A DNA stretch of 64,000 nucleotides from Pseudomonas serbica (GTDB taxonomy: Bacteria; Pseudomonadota; Gammaproteobacteria; Pseudomonadales; Pseudomonadaceae). A program made the position numbers and the translations under genes. The notes below the pieces were generated by a model, which saw only the letters and a program-made list of their open reading frames with translations, searched no databases and had not been told where the DNA came from. Positions within the stretch are counted from its first letter, which is position 1. Each line of letters opens with the position of its first letter. The stretch lies in assembly GCF_028823535.1 (NCBI RefSeq), contig NZ_JAQIYM010000003.1:248001-312000 (forward strand), given 5' to 3'. Shown here in pieces: positions 46,412 to 56,576 of the stretch.

Positions 46412-48940
46412 GTGTTGAAGAAAACCCTGTTCCAGTTGCACTGGTTTTTTGGCATCAGCGCCGGACTGGTCCTGGCCCTTATGGGCATCACCGGTGCGAC
46501 GGTCTCGTTCCAGGATGAGATCCTGTATGCGCTGAATCCTTCCGTGTTGCAGGTCCAGAAGCAAGTCGCCGGCGTCCTGCCACCCGCCGAACTGGTGGAG
46601 AAGATCGAAGCGACGACGCAAATGAAAGTCGCGATGCTCTCGGTCGGCATCGACAGCGACACTGCCGCCAAAGTGTTCTTCACCCCGCCGGCGGGTGAGC
46701 GTCGCGGTCCCATGCGTTACTTCGACCCCTACACCGGTGAACTGCTGGGCGACGCCACCGGCCAGGGCTTCTTTGGCCTCATGCTGCAACTGCACCGTTT
46801 CCTCGCCATGGGCGATACCGGTCGGCAGATCACCGGTGCCTGTACCCTGATCCTGGTGTTCTTCTGCCTGTCCGGCCTGTACCTGCGCTGGCCCCGCCAG
46901 TGGAGAAGCTGGCGCGCCTGGCTGACCCTCGACTGGAAGAAAAAAGGCCGCAGCTTCAACTGGGACCTGCACTCGGTTGCCGGCACCTGGTGCCTGGTGT
47001 TTTACCTCCTGGCCGCGCTGACCGGGTTGTCCTGGTCCTACGAGTGGTACAACAAGGGCTTGACCCGACTGCTCTCCGATTCGCCGCAGAACGAACGTGT
47101 GCGCGGTGGACGCGGCCCGGCGCCAAGCGGCCCGGCGCCGACGGCCAATTACTCGGCGATGTGGAGCAGCATCTACAGCGCCGCCGGTCCCGACCTGAGC
47201 TTCTACAACACCCGCATGCCGCCCGTGGCCGGGCAACCGGCGACCGTTTTCTACCTGTTGAAAAACTCGCCCCACGACCGTGCGCTGAACCAGATCAGCC
47301 TCGACCCGGTGACCGGCGCGATCAAGCGGCATCAGCGCTACAGCGACAAGAGCCTCAAGGCGCAACTGCTGACCAGCATCTATGCACTGCACGTGGGCAG
47401 CTACTTCGGCATCGTCGGGCGCATCATCCTGACACTCACGGCGTTGAGCATGCCGCTGTTCTTCATCACCGGCTGGCTGCTGTACCTCGATCGCCGGCGC
47501 AAGAAACGCCAGATCAAGGACGCCCGCAAAGGCCTGGCCCAATCCGGCAGCGACGCCCCGGCCTGGCTCATCGGTTTCGCCAGCCAGAGCGGCTTTGCCG
47601 AGCAACTGGCCTGGCAGACCGCCGGCCAGTTGCAGGCGGCCGGTTTGCCAGTGAACGTGCAGCCGCTGGCGGATGTCAGCGAACAGCAACTGCAGGGTTC
47701 GAGCAATGCGCTGTTCGTGGTCAGCACCTTCGGCGACGGCGAAGCGCCGGACAGCGCCCGGGCTTTCGAACGCAAGGTGCTGGGCCGGGCGTTGAGTCTC
47801 GATAGCTTGAACTATGCCGTGCTTGGACTCGGCGACCGGCAGTATCAACACTTCTGCGGCTTCGCCCATCGCCTGCACAACTGGTTGGGCGAGCACGGCG
47901 GCAAGACCTTGTTCGCCCCGGTGGAAGTCGACAGCGGCGACCCCTATGCCTTACGCCACTGGCAGCAGCAACTGGGCCAGTTGACCGGCCAGGCGCCGAT
48001 CGACACCTGGCAGGCACCGCGCTACGACAACTGGACCCTGATCCGTCGGGAGCTGCTCAATCCGGACAGTAGCGGTTCGCCGGTGTACTTGCTTGGCCTC
48101 GCCGCCCCCTCCACCAGCAGTTGGCTGGCCGGTGACCTGGTGGAAGTGCTGCCACGCAATTGCCCATGGGCCATCGAGCATTTCCTCGACGGCCTGGGGA
48201 TCGACGGCCGGGCCACCATTGAACTCGATGGCTTGTCGCAAACCCTGGAACAAGCTCTCGCCAGTCGCCAGCTGCCCGAGAATCGCAGCCATCTGGTCGG
48301 CTTGCATGCCCAGGCGCTGGTGAGTGCGCTGGTGCCATTGGCGATGCGCGAATACTCCATCGCCTCGATTGCCGCAGACGGCGTCCTGGAATTGATCGTG
48401 CGCCAGGAAGTGCATCCCGATGGCAACCTTGGCATCGGTTCCGGCTGGCTGACCGAACACGCCCCCGTAGGCGGCAGCATCAACCTGCTGGTGCGGCGCA
48501 ATAGCGGCTTCCACCTGCCCAATGAACCGGTGCCAATGATTTTGCTGGGCAACGGCACCGGGCTGGCGGGCTTGCGCAGCCTGCTCAAGGCGCGCATTGC
48601 CGATGGCCAACAACGTCACTGGCTGTTGTTCGGCGAGCGCAATCGAGAGCACGACTACCTGTGTCGCGATGAGCTGCAAGAGTGGTTGATTGCCGGCGAT
48701 CTCGAGCGCCTGGACCTGGCGTTCTCACGCGATCAGGCCGAGAAGATTTACGTGCAGGATCGCCTGCGTGAATCGGCCAGCGAACTGAAGAAATGGCTGG
48801 CGGAGGGCGCGGTGATCTATATCTGCGGCAGCCTGCAGGGCATGGCCGCGGGTGTCGACCAAGTGCTCAACGAAGTGCTCGGCGCTGCCGAGGTCGAGCG
48901 CCTGATCGAACAGGGCCGCTACCGCAGAGACGTCTACTGA
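46412..48940 (+). CDS. piuB: PepSY-TM / flavodoxin reductase fusion PiuB
   Basis: An 842-aa inner-membrane flavoprotein. The N-terminal PepSY-TM part has four helices ([80 protein letters not shown]). A flavodoxin-like domain follows (about 375-510, [14 protein letters not shown]) and then a CysJ-like FAD/NADPH reductase ending [20 protein letters not shown]. It probably reduces ferric siderophore in the periplasm or membrane. The start is GTG 46412. It corresponds to PA4513, next to piuA. Confidence 0.9.
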   Translation: MLKKTLFQLHWFFGISAGLVLALMGITGATVSFQDEILYALNPSVLQVQKQVAGVLPPAELVEKIEATTQMKVAMLSVGIDSDTAAKVFFTPPAGERRGPMRYFDPYTGELLGDATGQGFFGLMLQLHRFLAMGDTGRQITGACTLILVFFCLSGLYLRWPRQWRSWRAWLTLDWKKKGRSFNWDLHSVAGTWCLVFYLLAALTGLSWSYEWYNKGLTRLLSDSPQNERVRGGRGPAPSGPAPTANYSAMWSSIYSAAGPDLSFYNTRMPPVAGQPATVFYLLKNSPHDRALNQISLDPVTGAIKRHQRYSDKSLKAQLLTSIYALHVGSYFGIVGRIILTLTALSMPLFFITGWLLYLDRRRKKRQIKDARKGLAQSGSDAPAWLIGFASQSGFAEQLAWQTAGQLQAAGLPVNVQPLADVSEQQLQGSSNALFVVSTFGDGEAPDSARAFERKVLGRALSLDSLNYAVLGLGDRQYQHFCGFAHRLHNWLGEHGGKTLFAPVEVDSGDPYALRHWQQQLGQLTGQAPIDTWQAPRYDNWTLIRRELLNPDSSGSPVYLLGLAAPSTSSWLAGDLVEVLPRNCPWAIEHFLDGLGIDGRATIELDGLSQTLEQALASRQLPENRSHLVGLHAQALVSALVPLAMREYSIASIAADGVLELIVRQEVHPDGNLGIGSGWLTEHAPVGGSINLLVRRNSGFHLPNEPVPMILLGNGTGLAGLRSLLKARIADGQQRHWLLFGERNREHDYLCRDELQEWLIAGDLERLDLAFSRDQAEKIYVQDRLRESASELKKWLAEGAVIYICGSLQGMAAGVDQVLNEVLGAAEVERLIEQGRYRRDVY

Positions 48941-48950
48941 CCCCCGCGCC

Positions 48951-49042
48951 CTGTAGGAGCGAGCTTGCTCGCGAAAGCGGTCTGACAGGCAACACAGATG
49001 TTGAATGTCAGTCAGTCTTCGCGAGCAAGCTCGCGCCTACAG
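48951..49042. repeat. REPIN
   Basis: Left arm CTGTAGGAGCGAGCTTGCTC (from 48951) and right arm CGCGAGCAAGCTCGCGCCTA (from 49020). The right arm supplies the TAG stop of the following phoD gene (49037-49039). Confidence 0.88.
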
Positions 49043-50581
49043 GGCTGGTTGTAACGTCTGCTCGAACACCGCCACTCCCTCCAGATCCCGCAACACCACA
49101 CTCAGCTCCCCGTTCTGCCCGTCGATGTTTACCTCGCCAAAAAACTGGAATCCGCCAAACGGCGACATGTTGTGCACCGGTGGCGCTTTCTCGAACACCA
49201 CTTCGGGACCGAAGGTCATGTCCAGCGTGTCCGGGCCGAAGCTCCCCGCATTCAACGGCCCCGCAACGAACTCCCAGAACGGTTCGAAGTCCTGGAACGC
49301 GGCCCGGTCCGGGTGATAGTGATGCGCTGCGCAGTAGTGCACATCCGCCGTCAGCCAGACAAAATTGCGCACCTGCTGCGCCCGCAGGAAACCCAGCAAT
49401 TCGGCAATCTCCAGCTCCCGCCCCTGGGCCGGTCCGGGATCTCCGTTGGCCACCGCTTCCCAGCGCATCACGCCGGGGCTGACCTCGCCATCCGGTGCGC
49501 CCAGGCCAATCGACATGTCGGCGGCAATGACTCTCCACTGGGCCCTGGACGCTTTCAACGAAGCCTTCAGCCAGTCCAGTTGTTCGCGCCCTAGAAACGG
49601 CTTGGCATCACCAAGATTGGCGTCATTGGCCCCGCGATAACTGCGCATGTCGAGCACGAACACATCGAGCAACGGCCCGTAACTGAGCTGGCGATAAATC
49701 CGTTTGCCACCCTCGGCGCTCTGCCAACGCATCGGCGCATATTCAAGCCAGGCCTGACGTCCGCGATTGACCAGGCTGTGGATATCTTTGAGGGTGTAGC
49801 GCTGATCCAGCAACTTCCCTGGTGACCAGTTGTTCACCACTTCGTGGTCATCCCATTGCCAGATCTGCGGGACCTCGGCGTTAAAGCGGCGGACATGTTC
49901 ATCCATCAGGTTGTAAAGGTAATTGCCACGAAAATCGTCGAGGCTTTCGGCGACCTTGCTCTTCGCCTCGCTGGTGATGTTGCGCCACACCCGGCCGCTC
50001 TCGGTGGTGAGTTGCGCCGGTATGGGGCCGTCGGCGTAGATGGTGTCGCCGCTGTGGATAAAGAAGTCCGGCAGGCGCAGGCGCATGGCTTCGTAGATGC
50101 GCATGCCGCCGATGTCCGGGTTGATACCGTAGCCCTGGCCGGCGGTGTCGCCGCTCCAGACGAAGCGAACATCGCGGCGGGTCTGGGGCACGCTGCGCAG
50201 GTGGCCGAACCAGGGTTCGCTGGCGACGCCGCTCTGGGCGTCTTCGAATTGCACGCGGTAGAAAATCGCCTGGTCGGCGGGCAGCCCGGTGAGTTCGACC
50301 CGCGCCGTGAAGTCGCTGCGGGCGTCTGTCAGCGCCGAGACCAATCGCCGGGGGTTGGGAAAGAGGCTGCGGGTGTCCCACTCCACCACCATGCGTGCAG
50401 GGCGGTCGCAGCGGCTCCAGATGATCGCTTTATCGCCCAGCAAGTCGCCGGACTGCACGCCATCGGTGAGTTGCGGACGATCCTTGACCGAGGCGATCAC
50501 CGCCGGAGCCAGGCCTGGCATCAGCAAACCGGCACCGACGGCTTGCATGACACGCCGGCGACCGAGGTCAAATTCGCTCAT
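49037..50581 (-). CDS. Alkaline phosphatase D family protein (PhoD)
   Basis: A 514-aa exported metallophosphoesterase. The Tat signal is GRRRVMQAVGAGLLMPGLA. The N-terminal fibronectin-like PhoD_N domain (PQLTDGVQSGDLLGDKAIIW) precedes the catalytic domain, with FVWSGDTAGQG, FIHSGDTIYADGP, WDDHEVVNNW and TADVHYCAAHHYHPD as metal-site motifs (Fe/Ca type). It releases phosphate from phosphodiesters. It stands alone between two REPINs. Confidence 0.9.
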   Translation of the reverse strand: MSEFDLGRRRVMQAVGAGLLMPGLAPAVIASVKDRPQLTDGVQSGDLLGDKAIIWSRCDRPARMVVEWDTRSLFPNPRRLVSALTDARSDFTARVELTGLPADQAIFYRVQFEDAQSGVASEPWFGHLRSVPQTRRDVRFVWSGDTAGQGYGINPDIGGMRIYEAMRLRLPDFFIHSGDTIYADGPIPAQLTTESGRVWRNITSEAKSKVAESLDDFRGNYLYNLMDEHVRRFNAEVPQIWQWDDHEVVNNWSPGKLLDQRYTLKDIHSLVNRGRQAWLEYAPMRWQSAEGGKRIYRQLSYGPLLDVFVLDMRSYRGANDANLGDAKPFLGREQLDWLKASLKASRAQWRVIAADMSIGLGAPDGEVSPGVMRWEAVANGDPGPAQGRELEIAELLGFLRAQQVRNFVWLTADVHYCAAHHYHPDRAAFQDFEPFWEFVAGPLNAGSFGPDTLDMTFGPEVVFEKAPPVHNMSPFGGFQFFGEVNIDGQNGELSVVLRDLEGVAVFEQTLQPAL

Positions 50582-50624
50582 GGTGTTCTCCCTGGAAAAA
50601 GGAAAACCAAATCACCGCAGATCC

Positions 50625-50716
50625 TTGTGGGAGCGGGCTTGCTCGCGAAAGCGGCCTTGCAGCCACATCAATGTTGACTGATGCGCCGCCATCGCGAGCA
50701 AGCTTGCTCCTACAGG
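50625..50716. repeat. REPIN
   Basis: Left arm TTGTGGGAGCGGGCTTGCTC (from 50625), right arm CATCGCGAGCAAGCTTGCTC (from 50690). The arms differ in end type (GGGAGCGGGC against GGAGCAAGC), so the copy is a hybrid or diverged. Confidence 0.85.
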
Positions 50717-50728
50717 GTCTTGGGGGTG

Positions 50729-52468
50729 TCAGGCGCTGACGGGTTCTACCGCCAACTCCACCACCTCCGGCCGCTTGACCAGCGCATATACCACCGCCGT
50801 CAACAAACTCCCCGCAACAATCGCCAGCAGATACAGCAGCGCATGGTTGATCGCATTCGGGATCGCCAACACGAACAACCCTCCGTGGGGCGCCATCAAC
50901 TTACAGCCGAAATACATCGACAAGGCACCGGTCAGCGCACCGCCGGCAATGCTCGCCGGGATCACCCGCAGCGGGTCTTTCGCGGCAAAGGGAATCGCGC
51001 CTTCGGAGATAAAGCACAGCCCCAGCACCAGCGCCGCTTTACCCGCCTCGCGCTCGGTCTGGGCGAACTTGCGCCGGGCGATGAAGGTGGCGATGCCCAG
51101 GCCGATCGGTGGCACCATGCCGGCGGCCATGGTCGCCGCCATCGGTGCATAACTCTGCGACGCCAGCAACCCGACCGAGAACGCATACGCGGCCTTGTTG
51201 ATCGGCCCGCCAAGGTCGACACACATCATGCCGCCCAGCAGCACACCGAGCAGAATCGCGTTGGTGGTGCCCATGCTGTCGAGGAAGTGTGTAAGCCCGC
51301 CGAGCATGCCCGCCACCGGCTTGCCGACCACGTAGATCATCACCAGGCCGGTGAACAGGCTCGCCAGCAACGGGATGATCAGAATAGGTTTCAGCGCCTC
51401 GAGACTCTGTGGCAACCGTGCATAACGATTGATCGCCTGGGCCGCGTAACCGGCGATAAACCCGGCAATGATCCCGCCAATAAACCCGGCGCCCAGGGTG
51501 CTCGCCAGCAGCCCGCCGATCATCCCCGGCGCCAGGCCAGGGCGGTCGGCAATGGAGTAGGCGATATAGCCCGCCAACAGCGGCACCATCAGCTTGAACG
51601 CGGTCTCGCCGCCGATTTGCATCAGTGCAGCGGCGAGTGTCCCCTCTTCCTTGAACGCGGTGATGCCGAACACGAAAGACAGGGCGATCATCAGGCCGCC
51701 CGCCACTACCATTGGCAGCATGAACGACACGCCGGTGAGCAGGTGTTTGTAGACCCCGGTCTTCTCTTGCCTGGCCGGTCCCTTGGCACCGGTCGAAGCG
51801 GTTTCCTGCTTGCCTTCGGCCAGCGCTTTGTTCAGCGTCGCCTCGGCCTGCTTGAGGGCAATGCCGGTGCCGCAGCGGAAAATCTTCTTGCCGGCAAAAC
51901 GTTCGGTGGCAACTTCGATGTCCGCCGCCAGCAGCACCACATCGGCGTCGGCAATCGCTTCGGCGCTCAGCGGATTGCGGGCGCCGACCGAGCCCTGGGT
52001 TTCCACTTGCAGGTCGTAGCCCAGACGCTTGGCTGCCTGCTGCAAGGCTTCGGCGGCCATGAAGGTGTGGGCAACCCCCGTCGGACATGCCGTCACGGCA
52101 ACCAGTCGCGGCGCGTTCTTGGCCACAGCAACCGGCTCGACCACGGCATCAGGCGCGACATACACCTGAGCGTCTTCAGCACCACGGCGCAACACCGCTT
52201 CAACATCCTGCAGCGCTTGGGCAGGAGTGCTCTGGAACAATCGTTTGCCGACGAAACGCGACATATCCACAGGCACGCTGGTCACCAGCAACACCCACTC
52301 GGCCGCGTCGATCGTTGCCGCCGACAATTGGCGCTCGGGGTGCGCCGTATCAATGATTTCGACGCTGGTGCTCCAGCCCTGACGCTGGGCTGCTGCCTCG
52401 AGCAAACGGGCAGACAGCACACTGGTGACCATGGCGCTCGGGCAGGCAGTAACAATGGCTAACTTCAT
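50729..52468 (-). CDS. fruA: PTS fructose transporter EIIB'BC
   Basis: A 579-aa fructose-specific permease. A first EIIB' domain (Cys9, VTACPS) is followed by EIIB with phospho-Cys128 (VTACPTGVAHTFMAA) and EIIC with eight or nine helices (HLLTGVSFMLPMVVAGGLM). It phosphorylates fructose to fructose-1-phosphate during import. ATG 52468 follows GAGGG; a TTG two codons upstream is not needed. Third gene of fruBKA. Confidence 0.96.
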   Translation of the reverse strand: MKLAIVTACPSAMVTSVLSARLLEAAAQRQGWSTSVEIIDTAHPERQLSAATIDAAEWVLLVTSVPVDMSRFVGKRLFQSTPAQALQDVEAVLRRGAEDAQVYVAPDAVVEPVAVAKNAPRLVAVTACPTGVAHTFMAAEALQQAAKRLGYDLQVETQGSVGARNPLSAEAIADADVVLLAADIEVATERFAGKKIFRCGTGIALKQAEATLNKALAEGKQETASTGAKGPARQEKTGVYKHLLTGVSFMLPMVVAGGLMIALSFVFGITAFKEEGTLAAALMQIGGETAFKLMVPLLAGYIAYSIADRPGLAPGMIGGLLASTLGAGFIGGIIAGFIAGYAAQAINRYARLPQSLEALKPILIIPLLASLFTGLVMIYVVGKPVAGMLGGLTHFLDSMGTTNAILLGVLLGGMMCVDLGGPINKAAYAFSVGLLASQSYAPMAATMAAGMVPPIGLGIATFIARRKFAQTEREAGKAALVLGLCFISEGAIPFAAKDPLRVIPASIAGGALTGALSMYFGCKLMAPHGGLFVLAIPNAINHALLYLLAIVAGSLLTAVVYALVKRPEVVELAVEPVSA

Positions 52469-52479
52469 GACCAACCCTC

Positions 52480-53421
52480 TTATTGTTCTGTCAGGGGGCG
52501 TACGCGCACCCCCTGCTCGAGCTGCGCCAGTTGCGCCGCATCGCCGATACCGAAACCGATCTGGGTGACCGCCATCGCGGCGATCGCCGTGGCCGTGCGC
52601 AACGTCTGTTCAGGCGTGTCGGCACTGACCAGGCCATGCAGCATCCCCGCCAGCAGAGAATCACCCGCCCCAACCGTGCTGGCGATGCTGACCCTGGGTG
52701 GCGTGGCGTGCAGCGCCGAGCCGACACTGAACCAGTTCACGCCTTCGGCGCCGTGGGAGATCACCACATGCTCGATGCCCTGAGCGTGCAGACGGCTCGC
52801 GGCTTCAGCTTGAGCCATGACCGACACCACCTCGCCACCGAGCACTTCAGCCAGCTCCTGGGCATTGGGCTTGATCAACCAGGGGCCGGCCTTGAGCGCG
52901 GCCCGCAAGGCCTGCCCGCTGGTGTCGAGGGCCACCTTCAGGCCCAGGCCTTTCAAGCGCACGATCAACGCCTGCAACCACTGCGGGCTGATGCCCTGGG
53001 GCAGGCTGCCGGCCACCACTACCGCGTCATGCCCCGGCGCAATCCGGTCGAGACGTTCGAGCAATGCCTGCTGCGCCGCCGCACTGACCAGCGGCCCCGG
53101 TCCATTGAGGTCGGTGATGCGCCCATCGCTTTCCGCCAGTTTGATATTGCTGCGTGTTTCACCGGGAACCCGGATGAAGGCATCGACAAAACCGCGTTTG
53201 GCGAACAGGGTTTCAAACGCTTGCAGATTGTCTTCGCCGAGGAACCCGCTGACCGTCAGTTGATGCCCCAGGTCAGCCAGCACTTGTGCCACGTTCAGCC
53301 CTTTGCCGGCGGCATGGGTGTGCATGGCATCGCTGCGGTTGACCTGACCGGGCTCAAGGCGCGACAACTCGACCGTAAGGTCCAGCGCAGGGTTGAGAGT
53401 CAGGGTTAAAATCTTGGCCAT
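52480..53421 (-). CDS. fruK: 1-phosphofructokinase
   Basis: A 313-aa PfkB-family kinase making fructose-1,6-bisphosphate from fructose-1-phosphate. Typical features are TLTLNPALDLTVEL at the start, HAAGKGLNVAQVL and the anion-hole motif STVGAGDSLLAGML with catalytic Asp. Its ATG overlaps the fruB stop (TAATG). Confidence 0.97.
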   Translation of the reverse strand: MAKILTLTLNPALDLTVELSRLEPGQVNRSDAMHTHAAGKGLNVAQVLADLGHQLTVSGFLGEDNLQAFETLFAKRGFVDAFIRVPGETRSNIKLAESDGRITDLNGPGPLVSAAAQQALLERLDRIAPGHDAVVVAGSLPQGISPQWLQALIVRLKGLGLKVALDTSGQALRAALKAGPWLIKPNAQELAEVLGGEVVSVMAQAEAASRLHAQGIEHVVISHGAEGVNWFSVGSALHATPPRVSIASTVGAGDSLLAGMLHGLVSADTPEQTLRTATAIAAMAVTQIGFGIGDAAQLAQLEQGVRVRPLTEQ

Positions 53422-56282
53422 TACAGGGCCTCCACTAATGCGCGCACTTCATTTGCGCTGCCCACGATCAGGGCTTGTTGGGCCAACGTCCTGGCTTGGG
53501 CGAGACTGAGTTCGCGAATCCGCGCCTTGACCTCGGCAATGCTGCGTCCGCCGACACTGAGCTCATCCACACCCAGGCCGACCAGCACCGGCACCGCCAG
53601 CGGATCGGCCGCCAGCTCGCCGCACACGCCGACCCACTTGCCATGGGCATGGGCCGCGCGCACGGTGATGTCGATCAGTTGCAGCACCGCCGGATGCAAA
53701 CCATCCGCCTGGGCCGACAAGGTTGGGTGACCACGGTCGATGGCCAGAGTGTATTGCGTCAGGTCGTTGGTGCCGACGCTGAAAAAGTCGACTTCCCTGG
53801 CCAGTACCGGCGCCAGCAGGGCCGCCGATGGCACTTCGATCATGATCCCCAACTGCAGGTCCGCCACCGGTATTTCCAGGCGCAGGCGTTCGGTCATGTC
53901 CCGCGCCTGGCGCCACTCGTCGACGCTGCCGACCATAGGGAACATGATCCGCAGCGGACGGTTGTCGGCGGCTCGCAGCAAGGCGCGCAACTGCGCTTCC
54001 ATGATCTGCGGCCGCTGCAGGGTCAAGCGAATGCCGCGCACCCCGAGGAACGGGTTTTCTTCCTTGGCGATCGGCCAATACGGCAGCGGTTTGTCGCCGC
54101 CCACGTCCAGGGTGCGCACCACCAGCGGCCGGCCGGCCAGGCCATCGAGTACGCGGCGGTATTCGGTTTCCTGGGTCGCTTCGTCCGGCGCTTGCGGGTG
54201 GGCCATGAAAATCAGCTCGGTGCGCAGCAGACCGATGCCTTCGGCGCCCTGCTCGACCGCGCTGGTGACGCCGGCACTTTCGCCGATATTGGCGAACACT
54301 TCGACGGCGTGACCGTCAGTGGTCAACGCCGGTTGATGGCGTTGTTCGGCGGCGGCTTTGAGGCGTTGTTCGCGGGTGTCGCGCTCCACGATAGCGCGCT
54401 GCAAAGTGGCTGCATCGGCGTCCACATGCAAGCGACCGCGCTGGCCATCGATCAACAACGGTGTACCCGGTGCCAGCAGCAACACCGCCGCGCCGGCACC
54501 CACCAGCGCTGGAATTCCCAAGGCCCGCGCCACAATCGCGCTATGGGCGGTGGCGCCCCCCCGGGCGGTGAGAATGCCGGCGACCCGGGTCGGATCAAGC
54601 CGGGCCACGTCGGAGGGGCCGACTTCGTCCATCACCAGAATGTACGGCTGTTCAGGTTCACTCGGGGTTTCGACACCACTGAGTTGCGCCAGCACTCGAC
54701 GGCCAATGTCGCGCAGATCGGCGGCGCGCTCGGCGAGCAAGGCGTCCTGCAAGGATTCCTGTTGCGTGGCGGCGGCTTCGATCACGGACATCCACGCCGC
54801 TTCCGCACTTTCGCCCTGCTTGAGACGGGTGTCGACTTCGTCGGTCAATTCCGGATCGTCGAGCATTTCCTGGTGGGTGATGAAAATCTCGCGGATGGCC
54901 TTGGCCTTGCTGCGCTCGATCAAGCCACCGATATCCTGGCGCACATGAGCCAACGCTTGCTTGAGACGCTCACGCTCGATGGCGGCGGATTCTCCGCGCA
55001 GCGGGTAATCGATGGTTTGCAGCACCTGGATATGCGCCGGGCCGATGGCGATTCCCGGGGCGGCGGCAATGGCCTGCACCAAGCTGCCGGCTGCCGGGGC
55101 GAGCAGCACCTGGGCCACCTCGACAATCTCTTCACGCGCCTGGCTCACCGGTGGCAACGGCTCGACCTCTTCACCGAGACCTTCTTCGATGGCGGCCAAC
55201 AAGACGGGCAAGGCATCGGCAGCGATGCTTGGCTCGGCGATGATTTCCAGCACCTGGCCGCGACGGGCGCCGAGGCTGAGCAGCTTGCTCAAGCTCTTGA
55301 CCGACACCGCGCTGTCCTGGCCATCGACAATGCGCACACGAATCTCGCCTTCAAAACTTTTCGCCAGTTGCGCCAGGATTTTCGCCGGACGGGCATGCAG
55401 GCCGTGGGCGTTGGCCAGCGCAATACGCGCGCTCGGCCAATCGGCGGGCAGTTCACCACCCAGCACTTCAAGCACGGCGCGGCAACTGGTGGCACGGCCC
55501 AGTTCATGGCCGCGACCTTCTATCAGCAACGCACACAGGCGCTCGAGCAACGCTTGGTGGGCCTCGCCAAGACTGGCCAGACAAAATAAACCGTTCAGCG
55601 GCTGCCCCAGGTAACGCAGTGGTTTGTCCGGGGTGACGAATGCCAGGCCAGGGCGTTTTACCGTTTGTTCACTGTGCAACCACCACAGGCCATCGCCCAG
55701 CGGCAGCGCTTCGACTTGCTGCAACACGGCGGAGAATCCGTTGCTGACGCAATCAGCCTGACGCAGCAAACGCGCGCCGCGCCAGACCAGTTCTTCGAAA
55801 TCTTCGGCGGCAACGCCCAGGCCGATCATCTGCGCATCCAGCGCCAATTCCTGCGGCGCGCCTTGCAACAGTTTCAGCAAGGCTTCGGCGGATCCGGCGC
55901 GGCGCAAGGCCTGGCCCAGATCGGTTTCACCGAGGGCACGGGTCAGCAGTTGCAACAGGCGCAGGTGTTCGTCGGACTTGGCGGCAATACCGATCGCCAG
56001 GTAGACGATCTGTCCGTCGCCCCAATCCACGCCATCGGGAAATTGCATCAGGCGCACACCTGTGGAAAACACCTGATCGCGGGTTTCGGGCGTACCGTGG
56101 GGGATGGCAATACCTTGACCGAGAAAGGTCGAGCCCTGGGCTTCGCGAGCCTGCAAACCGGCGAGGTAGCCCTCGTCAACCAGGCCATCGGCAACCAGGT
56201 GCCGGGCCAGCAGTTGCAGCGCGGCGGACTTATCCACAGCCGACTGGCCCATGGATATCTGCTCTATGGTGAGCTCGAGCAT
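53421..56282 (-). CDS. fruB: PTS multiphosphoryl protein EIIA(Fru)-HPr-EI
   Basis: A 953-aa fusion. EIIA(Fru) is at 1-145 with phospho-His62 (IAIPHGTPE), HPr at about 278-365 (ANAHGLHARPAKIL), and enzyme I at about 415-953 with phospho-His in GGATAHSAIVARALG and the PEP site MIEVPSAALLAPVLA. It carries the whole PEP-to-FruA relay. ATG 56282 (MLELTIEQISMGQS) follows AGGAG. First gene of fruBKA, divergent from fruR. Confidence 0.97.
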   Translation of the reverse strand: MLELTIEQISMGQSAVDKSAALQLLARHLVADGLVDEGYLAGLQAREAQGSTFLGQGIAIPHGTPETRDQVFSTGVRLMQFPDGVDWGDGQIVYLAIGIAAKSDEHLRLLQLLTRALGETDLGQALRRAGSAEALLKLLQGAPQELALDAQMIGLGVAAEDFEELVWRGARLLRQADCVSNGFSAVLQQVEALPLGDGLWWLHSEQTVKRPGLAFVTPDKPLRYLGQPLNGLFCLASLGEAHQALLERLCALLIEGRGHELGRATSCRAVLEVLGGELPADWPSARIALANAHGLHARPAKILAQLAKSFEGEIRVRIVDGQDSAVSVKSLSKLLSLGARRGQVLEIIAEPSIAADALPVLLAAIEEGLGEEVEPLPPVSQAREEIVEVAQVLLAPAAGSLVQAIAAAPGIAIGPAHIQVLQTIDYPLRGESAAIERERLKQALAHVRQDIGGLIERSKAKAIREIFITHQEMLDDPELTDEVDTRLKQGESAEAAWMSVIEAAATQQESLQDALLAERAADLRDIGRRVLAQLSGVETPSEPEQPYILVMDEVGPSDVARLDPTRVAGILTARGGATAHSAIVARALGIPALVGAGAAVLLLAPGTPLLIDGQRGRLHVDADAATLQRAIVERDTREQRLKAAAEQRHQPALTTDGHAVEVFANIGESAGVTSAVEQGAEGIGLLRTELIFMAHPQAPDEATQETEYRRVLDGLAGRPLVVRTLDVGGDKPLPYWPIAKEENPFLGVRGIRLTLQRPQIMEAQLRALLRAADNRPLRIMFPMVGSVDEWRQARDMTERLRLEIPVADLQLGIMIEVPSAALLAPVLAREVDFFSVGTNDLTQYTLAIDRGHPTLSAQADGLHPAVLQLIDITVRAAHAHGKWVGVCGELAADPLAVPVLVGLGVDELSVGGRSIAEVKARIRELSLAQARTLAQQALIVGSANEVRALVEAL

Positions 56283-56576
56283 GCTTTCTCCTGTTGGCAC
56301 CCTTGGGGCGCCAGGTATTGTTTTTGAATGATTCAGCTTAGGCCTTTGTCTTCAAACAATCTTTGGTGGTTTCGCGGCAGAACCGTCCAAAGCAGCCATT
56401 AACGTAGAAAATACGCCTGCTGAAACGTTTAATCTAGAGTGATTGGCACGTTACTCGATAATGTTCCATCCTTGAAGTCCAACTTGTCGGATGCGTTGTG
56501 ACCAAGGTCGCCTGCCTGAATCGGGTAGGATTGGTGAAAATGTCGAGGCAAGCTCGAAAAAACAAGGAATAGCGGG
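56283..56576. promoter_or_regulatory. Divergent fruB / fruR control region
   Basis: A 294-bp region. It contains the FruR-box-like site described separately. No reading frame or repeat seen. fruR lacks ATG and starts at TTG 56577. Confidence 0.6.
56421..56432. promoter_or_regulatory. FruR (Cra) operator
   Basis: TGAAACGTTTAA, a near-palindrome of the Cra/FruR half-site TGAAACG. It lies 139 bp upstream of fruB and 145 bp upstream of fruR. In P. putida FruR represses fruBKA and is released by fructose-1-phosphate. Confidence 0.8.

Noticed and set aside
34375..50716. Regularly recurring short repeats resembling a CRISPR array
   Set aside because: Copies are scattered over kilobases as inverted pairs (REPINs), not direct repeats with uniform spacers; no cas genes.
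53475..55589. 704-codon plus-strand frame opposite fruB
   Set aside because: Antisense shadow in a GC-rich fusion gene whose domains and active sites are intact.
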